The notes beneath the pieces were generated by a model, which was given only the letters and a program-made list of their open reading frames with translations, was not told where the DNA came from and made no database searches. From Leptolyngbyaceae cyanobacterium CSSed165cm_216 (lineage in GTDB: Bacteria > Cyanobacteriota > Cyanobacteriia > Phormidesmidales > Phormidesmidaceae), in the NCBI GenBank assembly GCA_007135385.1, contig SLIY01000031.1:1-5262 (forward strand): 5,262 nt of DNA, read 5' to 3'. The position numbers and the translations under genes are program-made. This document shows positions 4,755-5,262 of this stretch, piece after piece; position 1 is the stretch's first letter, and every line of letters starts with the position of its first letter.

Positions 4755-5262
4755 ATGATCGCCTTTACGATTCTCTGGATTACCTTACCCTTTATGCTGG
4801 GGTTTGGTATTTACTTGCTCCCCCGGGGCGATCGCAGCTTCACCCTGGGCGGCACCCTGGTGTCCATCGCCTATGCCACCGTCCTGTTTCTACAAGTGGC
4901 CCCCCTCGACCTACATCTGCTGGATAGCTTTGGGGTAACGCTGCTGGCGGATGATCTCAGTGCCTGGTTTATTTTGACCAATGCCCTAGTCACCGCAGCA
5001 GTCATTCTCTACTGCTGGGAGACCGGTAAGTCTGCCTTTTTCTATATCCAGGTGATTATTCTCCATGGCAGTATTAACGCCACCTTCATCTGCGCAGACT
5101 TTATTAGCTTGTATGTAGCCCTGGAGGTGATCGGGGTTGCAGCCTTCTTGCTGATTGCCTATCCCAGGGGCGATCGCTCCCTGTGGGTAGCCCTGCGCTA
5201 TCTGTTTGTCAGCAACACAGCCATGTTGTTCTACCTGGTGGGGGTGATTTTGGTCTACCAAA
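4755..5262 (+). CDS. mrpD: Mrp antiporter subunit D, second copy (partial, runs off the right edge)
   Basis: The first 169 residues of a second MrpD-type subunit are visible and the frame is open at the window edge. It aligns with the first copy without any gap, 117 of 169 residues being identical by hand count. The stretch around 56-100 is nearly invariant (LDSFGVTLLAD, then LSAWFILTNALVTAAVI), and the membrane Glu at 124 (SLYVALEVIG) is kept. An ATG lies at 4749 and another in frame at 4755. I choose 4755 because GGGGA at 4745-4749 then has a normal five-base spacing and the length before the first helix matches the first copy exactly. Two mrpD genes in a row are characteristic of cyanobacterial mrp operons, where mrpE, F, G, A and B usually follow. 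The missing remainder should be about 315 residues. Confidence 0.9.
   Translation, partial: MIAFTILWITLPFMLGFGIYLLPRGDRSFTLGGTLVSIAYATVLFLQVAPLDLHLLDSFGVTLLADDLSAWFILTNALVTAAVILYCWETGKSAFFYIQVIILHGSINATFICADFISLYVALEVIGVAAFLLIAYPRGDRSLWVALRYLFVSNTAMLFYLVGVILVYQ

Larger units (their letters stand above)
794..5177. repeat. Dispersed HIP1 octamers (GCGATCGC), eight copies
   Basis: Exact GCGATCGC palindromes begin at 794, 1637, 2726, 3294, 3341, 4680, 4828 and 5170. HIP1 overrepresentation is a known trait of many cyanobacterial genomes. Copies fall in every region of the window except the far-left gap, so genes and the repeat-rich spacer alike look native. The sites at 3294 and 4828 sit at the same place (base 74 of the gene) in the two mrpD copies, both encoding Gly-Asp-Arg. 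Confidence 0.9.

Noticed and set aside
4537..4758. Open + frame of 73 codons across the end of the first mrpD and the spacer
   Set aside because: Out of frame with mrpD, and it lacks any family resemblance.
4986..5261. Minus-strand open frame near the right edge
   Set aside because: Antisense to the second mrpD, whose frame matches the first copy residue for residue.
3221..5262. Annotation of these genes as NDH-1 subunit NdhD
   Set aside because: The family is shared, but an adjacent mrpC and two consecutive MrpD-type genes fit an Mrp antiporter operon better than complex I.

Overview
This window almost certainly comes from a cyanobacterium. The octamer GCGATCGC (HIP1), whose overrepresentation is a hallmark of cyanobacterial chromosomes, occurs eight times in about 5.3 kb, where chance predicts roughly 0.1. 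The gene content agrees: a cation/proton antiporter operon with two consecutive mrpD genes is a known cyanobacterial arrangement. I cannot name the species.

Layout, left to right, with every supported gene on the + strand. Positions 1-533 hold no gene I can recognise, only several inverted and direct repeats, the last part being the probable leader of the next gene. Positions 534-884 encode a small 116-aa protein of unknown function. It overlaps by 7 bases the start of a 520-aa exported glycoside-hydrolase-like protein of the GHL10 type (878-2440), so the two are probably co-transcribed and translationally coupled. Positions 2441-2888 are a 448-base gap unusually rich in repeats: a 14-base-arm inverted repeat, a 15-base direct repeat, a 19-base tandem duplication and two perfect 12-base palindromes. 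The gap also contains what looks like the broken remains of a flavin-reductase-type reading frame.

From 2889 to the right edge lies the front of an Mrp-type Na+(K+)/H+ antiporter operon: mrpC (2889-3224), a first mrpD (3221-4678) overlapping it by 4 bases, and a second mrpD (4755 to beyond the edge). The two mrpD products align without gaps over the 169 residues visible, with about 69% identity by hand count. MrpC and the MrpD paralogues are membrane subunits related to respiratory complex I (NuoK and NuoL/M/N types). In the complete complex they work with MrpA, B, E, F and G, which should lie to the right of this window.

I see no convincing new system. The best leads are the repeat-bracketed decayed gene just upstream of mrpC, the tandem mrpD pair, and the uncharacterised small gene coupled to the exported GHL10 protein.
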